This document shows positions 9,781-21,654 of a stretch of DNA of 64,000 nt, piece after piece. How positions within the stretch are numbered: the stretch's first letter is position 1; each line of letters opens with the position of its first letter. A model generated the notes under the pieces. The model saw only the letters and a program-made list of their open reading frames with translations. It did not search any database and was not told the origin of the DNA. The translations under genes and the position numbers were made by a program. The DNA is from Pleurodeles waltl. Taxonomy: Eukaryota > Chordata > Amphibia > Caudata > Salamandridae. The stretch lies in the NCBI RefSeq assembly GCF_031143425.1, contig NC_090442.1:426825776-426889775 (forward strand), in the 5' to 3' direction.

Positions 9781-11834
9781 TGTAGGAGGCTCGCCCTCTA
9801 TGTGGTATGTCAGTGCCGTGTAGAGAGTCCAGGGGATTCCCTAATGAGTGGAAAGGGGCTTGCTATGCAATCCCAAAGTGCTCTATTTGGAGGAAGTGTG
9901 GTTGAGCAGCCTGAGGCTTAACACAGAGGAGTCCAATCTGCAAGAGTTAAGGTGAGTGGTGTGCAAGGTCCAAGGCAGCACCAGCAATACACTACCAGCA
10001 GCACAAGGGCGGCCTGGTGCAGCGTGAAAAACAGCATTGGGTGCCAAATGTGTTTCAAAGGAGAGTGGTCACTGTGAAAAGAGGCTGCAGGTTCTGGCCA
10101 GGAAGCCAGTCGGCTGAACGAACAGCAGGGCTCAGGCCTCACAATGTTTGGGCACAGGACCTTTGGTCCTCTTCTCCGCAGCTTGGGCGATGGGTGCAAA
10201 GATGTCTTTAGGTACTGTTTTTTTCTTACCGGAGGGGTCACAGAAGAGGGAGGCTGTGTGCAGAGGCTGCAGGAATTGTCAGGGAGTCCAGGAGGGAAGT
10301 CCAGGAGTGGTGGTCTACTTGAACCCGGTTCAGAAACGGCGGTGCAGTGGTGACTTCAAGTGTCAGGCTTTGGTGGTTCCGGAGGCTTCAAAGTCTCTTC
10401 TTTTGAGTTTGTTGGAGAACAAGTCTGCTGTTCATGGGAGGTCTTGAGTCTTTTTCGAAGGCAGGCAGATCTCCCAGGTTTCTGGAGACACAGCTGCAGG
10501 ACTAGTCAACCTTGGTGTAGATTTTTGATGAGGGATGCAGACAGGCCAGCGGGTTGGTACCAGGTCAGTTGCTTCTTTTTTCCTGTTCTGCTTTTGTGGC
10601 TCTTTCGGGTCCTTGGTCTTCCTAGGTCATCAGGATTTGGTTCTTGCCTAAATACTGAATTTATGAGCGTTAGCGGTGTGTAGAGGAGTAGCCAATGGGT
10701 TACTGACCCTTGGGGTCACTATGCCCCCTATATGACCATTTCCTGTGAGAAGAGAGCATAACCAGCATTCCTAGATATGCTATCTCAAAGATGGCTACCA
10801 CTGAAAAATCGTGTTCGCCTCAGCTGAGCCCATCTTAGAGGTGGTACTAGTCTGAGGGTGGCCTTCCTACTTGATTAGCTCATTTTCCCACCAGTCCAGG
10901 TGCCACGGGGCTCTGGACAAGAGGGCTGGCTTCCTCTCCTGTGAGGAGAAGCCTAGATTCACATTTCAAAGGCGGTAGGCCTTGTGATGAGCCCCACCTC
11001 CCACAGGTCATCCGGTGGGAGGTGGTGTTACATCCTCTTCCCAGACAGGCTTTTGTTCCGGGCCTCCTGAGAGCAGAAGATTCTCACCCTAGGGGGCCAG
11101 AACAGTGTCTTGGGTGGCAGGCTGGCAGAAACCAGTCAGTAAGCACATCAGAGGCTAGTAGGTTTTAAGGTGGGACCTCTAAGGTGCCCTGTGTGTGCAT
11201 GTACTGATAGGTCCATCACTGGAATCAGTGTGGGGTTTTCAATAAGAGATATTTGATACCAAAAGTCCCTATCTACAGTGAAACCATCATGTAGCTGGGG
11301 TACTCGTATTGACCAGTGTCGACCACATGCATTTAAAATGGCTTCCCTAGCCACTTACAATGTCTGAGAATTGAGAAAGACATAGCAGCTATTGCAGATT
11401 GCCCTCACATGTAATATAATGCACCCTGCCTTAGGGCCATCAGGCCTGCTGTAGGGGTGACTCACATATACTGCATGCAGTGTTAGGGGACATGGCACAC
11501 AAGGATGTGTGGCGTGTTTTTACTTATGTCTGCACCAAGACACGCAGCCTGCAATGGCAGCCTGTCATGTGCTTTGTGAGGGTCCCCTTAGGGTGGCACC
11601 CCTTAGGGACCTTCTTGAGCACCTCAGGCCCTATGTACCAGGGGTACCATTTCAAGGGACTTACAGAGGGTGCTAAAGGATTTGCCAGTTGGGGAAAGAA
11701 TCATACAGTTTAGGGAAAGAGATCTGGCACTTAGGACCTGGTTAGCAGGAACCCAGTGCATTTTCAGCCGAAATCACACCAGATACAGGCAAAATGTAGA
11801 GGGTAACCATGTCAAAAAGAGCCACTTTCCTACA
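9781..11834. mobile_element. 2.05-kb LTR-like unit inserted in gypsy protease
   Basis: It begins TGTAGGAGG and ends CTTTCCTACA, i.e. TG...CA with a short TGTAGGA/TCCTACA inverted repeat. The flanking pentamers GTATT (9776-9780) and TTTTT (11835-11839) agree at 3 of 5 positions, compatible with a decayed 5-bp duplication. Dropping one pentamer preserves the protease codon phase. The interior has no retrotransposon protein; frames such as 10360-10683 show no motif. It matches a repeat type I associate with newt genomes (TGTAGGAGG...CCTACA) and resembles the other long LTRs here in modules such as 'tgcaccctgcc' and 'aaggga(c)ttaca'. Confidence 0.7.
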
Positions 11835-12330
11835 TTTTTGAGCATCCATTTATTTTCAGTGTAATCTTTGGACAGTGTTGGTATAATTTTGTTATTTTGA
11901 TATGTCGACTCTTCTTTGACTTTTCTCCTCACAACCAATTAGTCCAACATGTAAACGTTTTTCTGAGGTAAACATTGACATGGCACAATCGATTTCTTCA
12001 CTTTCACTTATTATTGAGCCTGAAGAACTGTTTGATGATGATTTAGATGATGACTGACTTAGTTTAGTATATATTTGTCTCAATTGATGTCACCACTTGA
12101 CCTTGTGGACGCGCATCAATCACTACTTCTGTAACGTTCTTGTGGCCATTTTGTCTTCACGTTGTGATGCTCTTATTTTTTACTTCACGCTGCACATCAT
12201 CACAAAAGAGTTCTCTTTACCACAGCCTTTGCACAACTGCCAATGGGGAGACATTTTTCTTTGTGTGGTAATGCAAATCTACATCTGAACCACAACTTAT
12301 TTTTGCAAGTAGATATCACTTTGTGTCCTT
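11835..12330 (-). pseudogene. Gypsy gag nucleocapsid and start of protease
   Basis: Nearest the insertion the minus strand reads CPKITLKINGC, the usual lead-in to a gypsy protease active site. Further upstream, near 12225-12300, WFRCRFALPHKEKCLPIG resembles the C-x2-C-x-G-x4-H-x4-C zinc knuckle of gypsy Gag with its first cysteine and glycine altered. A serine- and acid-rich linker (11990-12060) separates the two. Stops and frameshifts are present throughout. Confidence 0.65.
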
Positions 12331-13049
12331 CAGTCTTTTGCTTCACGTTACTTTTCACATTCATGACTGACTCGCTCTAGGCACCTCTGGCCTCCTTGTC
12401 GGCAGCTTGCCTCTCAGCACATTCCTCAGCTCTGGCACCCATCAACACTCGCTCCAGACTAGGAGTTTCCTTCAGCATTTGTTCCCTAAATGAACTGGAC
12501 AAGCATTCATCAATTACTCTAAGCCTCATGGTGTCTTCATCATTAAATTAATTGAACTTACAGTGTTTGATAAATGTGTTGTCTGCCCGCATATTCATTG
12601 ATTGTTTCACCAACTTCTTGACATTCTTGACTCAAGATATATCATAGTCAACATTTGGTACTGAATTAAACTTGAAATTCAAAGTATTTTTGATCTGACC
12701 GTATGTGACCGCTTTGATAGTTCTTGGCATTTTCTTTATGACTTCTTTCTCACTATCACCAGAAAGATCTTTGAGATATTTGATAATCTTCCTGTTATCA
12801 GTCTCTTCAAGTGCATCAATAAAATTTTCAAATGCCTGTATCAATGCAGTCCATCTATCACCATTATTTTGCTTTTTCAAATGGTGGTGGTGGTTTGAGG
12901 AAGGCGGCAGCATTGTAAACCAGTGTGGAACTTACTCAGAGTAGCACTTTCCCTGGCTTCTCTGAATGGAAATCAGGATCTGTTCCATCTGTGACTTGGT
13001 CCTGGCCCTGTGATGGACCAGCCTCAGGGTCATCCTTGATGGGCGCCAT
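12331..13049 (-). pseudogene. Gypsy Gag capsid-region remnant
   Basis: A minus-strand ATG at 13049 begins MAPIKDDPEAGPSQGQ and reaches a stop after about 43 codons. The next readable frame (12632-12913) contains RWTALIQAFENFIDALEETD and IKYLKDLSGDSEKEV, the pattern of the gypsy capsid region (W-x-x-W/F-x-x-F, then a leucine-rich 'LLHxxG' helix). Near 12430-12540 the reading IDECLSSSFREQML ... PSLERVLMGARA matches the C-terminal capsid helices. Several frameshifts separate these blocks. Confidence 0.7.
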
Positions 13050-13159
13050 TGGCAGAACAGCCTTCGGCCGAGTTTCTGGCAGCTGTGAATATGGACCACT
13101 TCTTTAGCACAACCCCTGTGCTTCTTCTTGGGCTCAGCGCCGGCTGTGATGCAGCGACT

Positions 13160-13794
13160 ACAGTGGGCTCAGTAAGTCCTTTACTTTTTTCGTTGTATAC
13201 TTTAGTTTGTATTGTTTTGCATCTGGTTGATGTACCTTTAGTGCTATTTTGTATTTGATAATTATCTTTGACTGTGCTTTGTAAACCTGGTTGAATCTTC
13301 CTTTAAGGTTAACGCTCTGTATATTGTATAACTTTATTTTGCGTGGCAGCATGGTACCTTTTTGTCGGATCATGGTTTCTTAACTAACGATGCGTAGACT
13401 TTCCCATGAAGCTCTCTTTCCATTCACACGCTTTATACCTGCCAGAGTTGCACTTTGACTCAATATACCAACGGTTAACTCTGCACTTTGACGAAGACAC
13501 ATGTGGTACGCACAACAGTTCGCTTGGACAACGGCAAACTCACCAAGAGAGTACTTTCCTTTTCAGGTTACTAATCCCATCCTTATAACCAGATGCAACC
13601 TTTTCCCTAGCCTGGTACCTGCTGAATGACTAGGCCACACATGAAGCTGTATTCACAAGCCTCTATTGCTCTGCATGTACCTGTGAAGGTTAATATTCTA
13701 AAGCTAGCTCTTGTGCATTCTCTTCTAGCAATTATACAGAGTCCAGTACTCCAAGAGCCTGAAAGGTTCCTTCTAAATCATGCCAGACACTACA
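13160..13794 (-). repeat. 5' LTR of the gypsy element
   Basis: On the minus strand it starts TGTAGTGTCTGGCATG at 13794. The first 185 bp or so match the 3' LTR. A possible polyadenylation signal (AATAAA on the minus strand) lies at 13334-13339. The inner border and primer binding site could not be identified, so 13160 is an estimate bounded by the gag start at 13049. Confidence 0.6.
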
Positions 13795-14983
13795 CCACTG
13801 AGTTTACATTGTCCCATAAATAGCTCTTAAATAGTCAACAGCTCAGAACTACCAGTTCTCCAGGAACTGGTAAAATGATACATAAATCATCAATTGTGAA
13901 CAACTATGATTAAGGTTAAGTAATACGATTCGACGCCCGTTGCAATTATGTCTCTTCTAGTGAACGTTATTTTAAAGTATAAAAACAACTTTGTAGTCTT
14001 GAGGAAAAATTCCTCAGTGTGGATACGAAATGCATTCGCTGACGACACGACGCCTAACATATTTAAGCGCTTGTTCCTTTACCTTGAGCAAGCTTCCTGA
14101 ATAATCATTGCTGGCATGACCTCCAGATCAAACAGAGCCCATGCATACTACAAATGCATAAATCCAAGTATGCTTAACCTGGTGAACGTGAACCCCATTT
14201 TCAGTCAGCATAGATGCAATTGCAAAAGAGGCATTTGTCTCCTTTCTCTCACAATCAGACACGTATCATTTCTGCCGGAGCCCGCAAAGCATGCCACCGG
14301 CAGCACAAAGGCAGGCTCTCCAGGTCACACCCTGGAAGATTCTAGGAGAGGCAACGGCTTCATCGCAGTGTCGCTGACGCGCCGCCATGTCCAACAGCTG
14401 CTAAAGTGAAGCCCGCTGCCATCTGTGAAAAAGAGATGTCCAGCTGCCGTTCCGGGCTAACCTTCCATTGCTAGCATTCTGCAGCTTGTGGTACACGCAT
14501 CTCCACTGAGAGCTGCATCACGGAATTCTCCACAAGCTGGAATTCCCTGACAGAAACGAACAGAGGTGGGATTGAAATGTTACCAAGAGTCAACGGAGCA
14601 CCATGACACGCAGAACGCAGGTCCTTGAAAATAGTGACCGGCAAAGCCTTGTAAATAGTTCACTCCAGTTACAGAGTTGTTTAAGCAGCATTTCAGCATC
14701 TGTCCGCTGAACAGCCAAAACGGCATAAGGGTCTTGTAAAAATCCATCTGTGAGAAAATGCGATGCTTCACTTGTTTAGCAGGTTCAGTGTTGACTAACA
14801 AACTGCAGGGGCCCTCCTTGAGAGTTGCTGATTTAGAAACACCATATCACCTTTAATTTGACTCTTCCGCCATCGGTTATGGTAATCGATTTTATCCCTT
14901 GCCATCAATTCCACTCACCGTTGTCTTCATAACGCGGCTACATGTGTTAAACACTAATGGCAAACATCTGCTGTAACTCGTTA
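13795..14983. other. No gene recognised
   Basis: No repeat ends or protein motif were found. The plus frame at 14116-14409 (97 codons) has no known domain and no convincing splice borders. Confidence 0.45.
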
Positions 14984-15305
14984 CAGTGCTTAATATGTAC
15001 TTGTTGTTTCCGGTGCTGAGCACCGGCACTTATTTTTCTGCCTCAAGCAATTACTGAGAGCAAAAGACACATGGGAAAGACGGAGGAAGAGAAAAACGAA
15101 AAAAACGTCACATTGAGAGAAAGGAGAAAGCTGCAAAAGTGAGCTGAAGGGGCAGGTTGTAGCTTTAAATGGATTGAAGAGGCCCGAGATGGCTTCAGGA
15201 TTACGCTGTCTCAGTACTCAGTGTTCACACATTTAATGCAGCAGCCGCGTGTTTAAAAGGAGGTCTTTGGGCACCTGCACGTTTTAACTTACAAATTAAG
15301 CACTG
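14984..15305. mobile_element. hAT-like MITE (CAGTGCTTAAT termini)
   Basis: The left end is CAGTGCTTAATATGTAC and the right end, reverse-complemented, is CAGTGCTTAATTTGTAAGT. Internally it has the palindromic 'ccggtgctgagcaccgg' and a purine-rich segment shared with the copy at 2108. No clear 8-bp duplication remains. No transposase is encoded. Confidence 0.65.
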
Positions 15306-15965
15306 CACTAGTAGGTCACGAGCTCAATCCACGCCAAGGCTAACACAGCCTTCCATTTTGGATAGCACAGCCTTCCATTCTGGTAAAGTTGTTATGCTGT
15401 GTACCATTAGATCAGGTGCCAAAAATGCTATTTACATCGCTTATAACTGTCATTTATTACCTTCACGTTATTAATAATAAGTCCTTTCAATGCTCCCAGG
15501 GAGGATGGCTTTTACTTTCCGTTGCCTCTTGGCCATTTTACTAAGCTCGAGTTTGTCGTTTCTTCTGAACTATAGTTAGACCGTCTCCTTGCAATGGATG
15601 CAGTGAGATTACTTGCTACATTTTACATCCACAGATGTAAAATCATGTAAAAGAGGCCCTGCTTGATGTGCAGATGTTGCTCCACTTACAAGTGGCTCCT
15701 GTTGTTGTGTTAGGGAGATACACAATGCAAATGGATCGTAACTCAGTGGACCTTCTAAATATTGATGAATATTTACAATATCTTTCTTACATATATCTGC
15801 AATTGTAAATTTCCACCTATACTGTACAGTACTTTTGAAAACACTCCTATTTTTGCAGTGAGTAAGCTAAGTTGTGTGCTCCTACAAACTGTTTTATGAA
15901 CTATGGGAATATGACACAATGTCATGGATTTTATGAAGGTTGCTTAGTATGCTCTATAAGAGGAA
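15306..15965. other. No gene recognised
   Basis: A short local duplication ('cacagccttccatt', near 15346 and 15366) is the only structure seen. Confidence 0.45.
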
Positions 15966-17290
15966 CTCTTCAATGACATTTGCTAGATTACACGGGAAAC
16001 GGCCTGAACGCCGACTCCGTAACAACGAAGTCGTGGACAACGAAAGCGGAACAACGCTTTCATTAACCATGACTTCGTTATTTTGTGCCTTAACCACGCA
16101 TGTGCTGAACCACGCACATGCGTGGTTAAGGGACAGAACAAGGGAGTCGGCTGAGGAGGACGAAGCAACGAGTCAGGTAAGTGGGGCTGTTTTAGGGGCA
16201 GGGTGGGGGGTTGGGGTATTTTTAGTTTTAGGGGTGGGGTGTCAGGGGGTTTTAGTTTTAGGGGCCGGGGTGGGGGGTTGGGGTATTTTTAGTTTTAGGG
16301 GCGGGGTTGGGTGGGGGTTGGGGTTTTAGTTTTAGGGGTGTGGGTGGGGGGTCAGGGGTTTTTAGCTTTGGGGTGGGGGCTGGGGTTTTAGTTTTAGGGG
16401 CGGGTATTTTTAGTTTTAGGGGCAGGGGTGGGGTGTTGGAGTTTTAGCTTTAGGGGAGGGGGTGTTGGGGCGGTTTAGGTTTAGGGGCGGGGGAGGGAGG
16501 GTAGGGGTATTTTTAGTTTTAGGGGTGAGGGTGGGGGGTCTGGGTATTTTTAGTTTTAGGGGTGGGAGGTCGGGCGGTTTAGGTTTGGGGAGGGGTATTT
16601 TTAGTTCTAGGGGCGGGGTGGGGGTTCTGGTATTTTTAGTATTTGGTGGTGGGGGGTCGGGTGGTTTAGGTTTTCAGGGGTGGAGTGGGGGATTGGGGTG
16701 GTTTAAGTTTTAGGGGCAGGGGTGTTGGGGTGGTTTGGGGTTTTAGGGCTGGGGGTAGGGGTAGTTTAGGTTTTAGGGATGGCATGGGGGTTGGGGTTGT
16801 TTTAGGGGTGAGGGATGGGGTGGTTTTAGGTTTTAGGGGTGGGTTGGGGGGTCGGGTAATTTTAGGGGTGGGAGTTAGGTTTTAGGGGCAGGGTGGGGGG
16901 CTCGGGGTAGTTTTAGGGGGTTGGGGTACTTTAGGTTTCAGGGATGGGGGTTGGGGTTGTTTTCGGGGCAGGGTGGGGGTAGCGGTAATTTTAGGGACGA
17001 GGCGGGGGGTTGGGGTAGTTTTAGGGGCAAGGGTGGGGGGTTGGCGTGGTTTTAGGGGAGGGGTTGGGGGTCGAGGTAATTTTTAGGGGTGGGGGTGGGG
17101 GACCAGGTGGGCGCATGCTGGAACCATGCATGCCTATAACTAATGCCTTTACCAGAAATGCCTTTACAACAAAAAATAATTGTTAAGGCATTCGTGGTAA
17201 AGGCATTAGTGGTAACAACGCAGTGGTTGTTCCAACCTCGTTGTTTAGGCATGCGTTGTTCCAGCATACGTATTTCCGACATACATTCAG
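15966..17290. repeat. Composite repeat: inverted-repeat-rich ends around a G-rich core
   Basis: The left flank (about 15985-16180) contains hairpins such as 'aaccacgca...tgcgtggtt' (16095-16130) and 'cgaaagcg...cgctttc'. The right flank (17105-17290) contains 'actaatgcctttaccag ... tggtaaaggcattagt' and 'ggaacaacgcatgc'-like words that also echo the left flank. Between them lies the G-rich block listed separately. I read the whole as one mobile or repeat unit; its outer ends are only loosely similar, so the limits are approximate. Confidence 0.5.
16190..17105 (+). repeat. G-rich minisatellite, about 0.9 kb
   Basis: Irregular repetition of TTTTAGTTTTAGGGG, TTTTAGGGGNGGGG and GGGGGTTGGGGT modules fills the block. 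There are dozens of runs of three or more guanines on the plus strand, separated by 1-10 bases, a composition expected to form G-quadruplexes. The unit length varies (roughly 25-60 bp). The frames found here are G-rich artefacts. Confidence 0.85.
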
Positions 17291-20274
17291 ATTACACAGC
17301 TCAGGGAGCTATAATATGTGTGCACTGAATTCCATACTGCAGTTTTTGCTATTTGTAACAACTATAAATGAAATGTGTTACTACTTTCCAGTGCAATGGT
17401 ATTAAATAAATAGACCTTGGAAGAATAAAATACTATTTTATGGTTTTGCTGGAATTCCAACTTGTGAGCTTCAAAGAACAACCGATTCTGGCAGCTAGCG
17501 CTTGCCTTAGGGACCACATCTCGTGAGCTGAAGAGCAGAGTTAGACAAAGAAGACTTACAGTAGATCCTAACCTAGAAATGAAATTGGTTAAACCTAAAA
17601 AAACAGTAGTCTGTGGCTGATTTGCAGAATTGTGCTGAAACAGCCTATGACACAGTGTTACTTCAAAATCCAACCATTTGGTGCGAATCTGCATCTTCAG
17701 GTGAAAGGGTGGGGCCAACTTGCAACCAAAGGGTAGAAAATTCAAGCAAATATGTAGGCTATGGTTTATGGAAAGGGAGAACTTCCAGAAAAGAGATGAA
17801 GATATGTGTAAAAATAATGAAGAGAGGTATGACAAACAGAGGTAAGGAGGAGTTAATTCTTAAATGGCTAAGACGGATAGACATGCATGCATTGTAATGA
17901 TATCTGCACTGTCATTAAAGTAGGTCTTACTACATGGGGAATAAAGGAATTTAAGAAAAAAAAATGTTTCGTGATAACTAAGGAAGGAAGTGAAGATGAA
18001 ATGTATGTTCCATATTTTAAATTCTTAAAAAGCACATGGTGCAAGGCAGAATGTCATTTAAAAGTAAATGAGCATTGCAGACAATCTGCTATTGAAGTCA
18101 ATGAGAAAATGTCATGCCTCCGATTTCAGGGTGGCTGGATCTATTTTTAAAGCCTGAAGAAAGAGGAGGTGGGGCGGCAAAACTAGAACTTTGAAAATAA
18201 TGAAGAAATATATCATTTAAGTGAACTAATCGTACGGTTGGTAGCAACCCTTTAACCTTCTGTTTTTTTAATTTAATAATTCATTTATTTACAGTTTTAT
18301 ATATAGGGCGAACCAGATCTGAGAAATGACAGAGCGCTTTGTTATTGTGTGATATTTTCATGGTGAACCTTAATACGTGGTGAAATGAGCAGTGTCTGAG
18401 AATGTGATAACAGGTGTATTTCGTCAATATGTAACCCTTTATATAAGAAAGAAACATAAATAGGGTTTGAAAAGCACAGAAACCACCACTGTTGAGTACA
18501 GCAATAACATTTTTGCTTGGCAGTTTCTGAAAAGTCTATTAGACAAACACGATTTGTGTTTCTGTGTGTAAATGTAGTCTTATCCGCAAGGATATATTGA
18601 AGCTATACGTCAAAGGACCTGGAATGGAACACTGACAACACTCTATACAAGTACCCAGTTTATGAATCCAAGAAGGAAGGAACCACTCATCCAAGAAGGT
18701 AAATCTGCAGCCTTGGTATTACACAGATCCGACAACTGTAGCCCTATCCTGCTGAGCAGTGTCATTGGTGTATGAAACGCCTAAGTATTCAGGAAGTGGA
18801 AATATGCTCCATTCCTGCTGAGTAAACAAATGTGCTTCCCAATGGCTTAAGATAATTGCTACTTGCAATTACCGCATTGAGGAAAAGCAATTTTCCTGTG
18901 CCTTTTCCAAATTCTGAATGCTCCACTAAGCATGATGTACTACTACATATTAACCTTAAAACAAATTGCATGCTAACGTTTAACAAATTAAACGAGTAAA
19001 TCTCCGGGAAAAATGATTTTAAATGAACAATTTGTTTCCAATTTGCCTGTGTGCATGGAAAGTATTTAATGTGCAAACACATTTGTTTCTGTCGAACTGG
19101 CCTTTCCTTGCCCTAGCAGAGTTATGACAGTTGCGATTAAGAAATCACTGAAACAAATATGTTTTTGACCTCACATAACACGTTTATAAACGTCCATTTA
19201 ACAAAATGATATATATAGTGAAGCCATACACTGTTATTACTTTCCATGGAAAAGTATCTAATTTTTAAAGCCTACCATAAATTGAAGATCTATGCAACTG
19301 ATTGCTTAACATTTATGATAGTCTCAAGGCCAATAAACAGTCAACAAATGGTTCTGCTGTCAAAGTAACGCAGCACATAGTGGTATCAATTACCCATAGA
19401 AAACAGGTGGGAAAACTACATCAAACTCAGGGGCAAATGCAGAATGTTCAGACTCATTGCAGAAAAAGGATAATATTTCTTCAGTGAGGATAGAATGGCA
19501 TAGTAGTAAATGGCTATTAGGCAATATTGTTCAGCATTAGTCAAAGTTGTGGTTTAAATATTAGTCTTGATTATCTAAGAACACTTTATACGTGCTCTGG
19601 GATTCAAGAAAGAGTAAACTCAGCCACATTAGAAATTCTGGTTGACCGATAGCAAATGACTTCATTTATTTTGAATTTTGTAGAGCAAAACATGATACAT
19701 AAATATAATGAAACACTGCACGAAAGCATAGAATAGAGTAACAATTCATTAAAATAATAACAATAAAAAATGATTTATGCATGAATCAGAAAACATAACA
19801 ATTTTAAAACAAAAGAGATTTTTAAAAAATTGGAAACTGGCACGAAACTGTGGCCATATAAAAAAAAAATTTGATTACTGATCGAAGTCAATACCATAGA
19901 AGGCAAACAGAACAATGTTAAGTTTAGAGCAGGGTAGTCTACCTTAAAAAATATGTTTTACGGGATCTGTAAAATCAAACGAGGAGTGATACAGCTCACT
20001 TACACGAAATTTTCAAGTAAAGAGGCAGCTGGAGCAGTTCATAATGGAAATATTCACGTAAGAGCAATTGAATTTATTTTCAAGTGACACTAAAATTAAG
20101 AGCGGATTCCAAGGTGAAAGCCAAACATGTCACCATGAAGAAGTCATGAGAGATACAAAGAAGACAACTATGTGTTTCTTGAAGATTTACCCAAGAAAGA
20201 AAACAAAAGAAAGTATGTCTTCATGACATTTAGTTTTCAAAAACCACAAGACATCCAGGCTTCAAAGACACATA
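17291..20274. other. AT-rich DNA, no gene recognised
   Basis: The longest frame (17362-17835 minus, 157 codons) lacks recognisable motifs, and the opposite strand is open over part of it, so I treat it as chance. 19640-20260 is notably A-rich. No repeat termini were seen. Confidence 0.45.
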
Positions 20275-21225
20275 GGGGGTCATTACAAACCTGGCAGACG
20301 GTGTTAAAGCGGCGGTAAGACCGCCAACAGGCTGGCGGTCTTTTTTTGAGTATTATGACCATGGCGGTTACCGCCATGGTCATCCGCCGCTTCTCCGTTC
20401 CGCCCGCCAGGGCTGAGACGACCGCTGGGCTGGAGACCTGGGTCTCCAGCCCGGCGGCCGTGACAATACCGCCGCCGGTATATTGACCCGGCTTACTGCT
20501 GTGGATTTCCAGCGGTAGGAACCGCCATGAAATCCATGGCGGTAAGCACTATCAGTGCCAGGGAATTCCTTCCCTGGCACTGATAGGGGTCTCCCCCACC
20601 CCACACCCCGACTCCCTCCCCTAAACCCCCCACCACCCCTGCCACCCCCCAAAGGTGGCAGGACCCCCCCTCCCCACCCGACCCCGACATTACATTACAC
20701 ATACACACCCGACACGCACGCAGGCACCACCAACACACATACACGCACACACCCCGACATACATGCCAACATCCACAGACACAATCAGACATGCACACCC
20801 ACATTCAAACATACACGCACAGATCCATACAGATATACCTACAGACATACATGCACTCATTCCCAAAACACACAACACCCCCGCAAGCATACACGCACTC
20901 ACACACCCCCTCTACATACACAGACGCACACCCCCATGCACCCACACAACACACAACACCCCTCCACCCCCTCCCCTAACGGACGATCGACTTACCTGTT
21001 CCGTCGATCCTCCGGGAGGGGGCGGGAGCCATGGAGGCAGCTCCGCCGACACCACACCGCCAACAGAACACCGCCGCGCTGAATCACAGGATGTGATTCG
21101 GTGGGCGGTGTTCTGTTGGCGTGGCGGTGGAGGTGGAGCAACCTCCACTTCCCCGCCGCTCGTCAGTATGGATGTTGGCGGCTCTCCGTCAGAAAAACAA
21201 CGGAGGGCAACCAACAGTCATAATA
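20275..21225. mobile_element. Large foldback MITE-like element (GGGGGTCATTAC family)
   Basis: The left end GGGGGTCATTACAAACCTGG matches the terminal sequences of the elements at 41872 and 42765. Strong internal hairpins are present: 'accatggcggt/accgccatggt' (20350-20382), 'tgccagggaattccttccctggca' (20555-20578) and 'cggtgttctgttggcg' (21098-21113) pairing with 'cgccaacagaacaccg' (21058-21073). The right end near 'cagtcataat' (21215-21225) is degraded. A C/A-rich stretch at 20690-20985 is embedded. The overlapping Pro/Thr/His-rich frames on both strands are composition artefacts. Confidence 0.6.
20690..20985. repeat. CA/C-rich low-complexity tract
   Basis: Nearly 300 bp of irregular CACA, ACACC and CATACA repeats, almost free of G. 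It sits inside the foldback element and seems to be an expanded part of it. Confidence 0.8.
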
Positions 21226-21654
21226 CGCTGAGCGGCAAATTAGAACTAGGCGTGATCACTGTGTGGGTGAATGAAAACCCATCTTCCACCTGTCTACCAC
21301 AAGCTCCAAGTAAATGTTGGCATGTGGGTTTTTGACATCTAATGAACTGCTTAGAAAACATTACAGTATACTAGAGTCACATCTTAAAGCTGGCAACTGT
21401 AAAGGTTTACACATTTTAAAGCAGAGGAAGCTTGTTTCCATTAAATAATACGTGAAGTTTTCAATCAGTTTTGGCTCAAGTACTTCAAATTCAGTTCTCA
21501 CACATATCCATAACCTATCATTTGGGTAGGGAAACATTTCATACATGTTTCTTCCCAGTGCAGATTTTTTCAGCTCTTAAAATCTTGATGAATTTTGCCT
21601 GAAAACATGTGATTACCCACTGAAAAGGTATCCTCACATTAGTCAAAGAAGCAG

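Larger units (their letters stand above)
6010..13794 (-). mobile_element. Ty3/gypsy-type LTR retrotransposon, dead, with two nested insertions
   Basis: Read from 13794 down to 6010, the order is 5' LTR, gag with a zinc knuckle, protease, reverse transcriptase, RNase H, integrase, polypurine tract, 3' LTR. This pol order (RT before integrase) is that of Ty3/gypsy elements. The two LTRs share 'gctgaatgactaggccacac', 'tctgcatgtacctgtgaa' and the TGTA(A/G)TGTCT start, but have diverged considerably, so the insertion is old. No envelope-like frame follows integrase. A MITE (8507-9020) and an LTR-like unit (9781-11834) sit inside pol; without them the element is about 5.2 kb. Confidence 0.85.

Noticed and set aside
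16462..16885. Gly/Val-rich plus-strand frames
   Set aside because: They are translation of the G-rich minisatellite.
16190..17105. Telomere-like (TTTTAGGGG)n tract as an interstitial telomere
   Set aside because: The vertebrate telomere repeat is TTAGGG in exact tandem; here the units are irregular and mostly TTTTAGGGG with long G-rich spacers.
17362..17835. 157-codon minus frame
   Set aside because: No motif, no splice context, overlapped by an open plus frame; length is within chance for AT-rich DNA over 64 kb.
20555..21335. 226- and 175-codon plus-strand frames rich in His, Thr and Pro
   Set aside because: They arise from the CA/C-rich tract inside a foldback element; reading frames are open on several frames and both strands.
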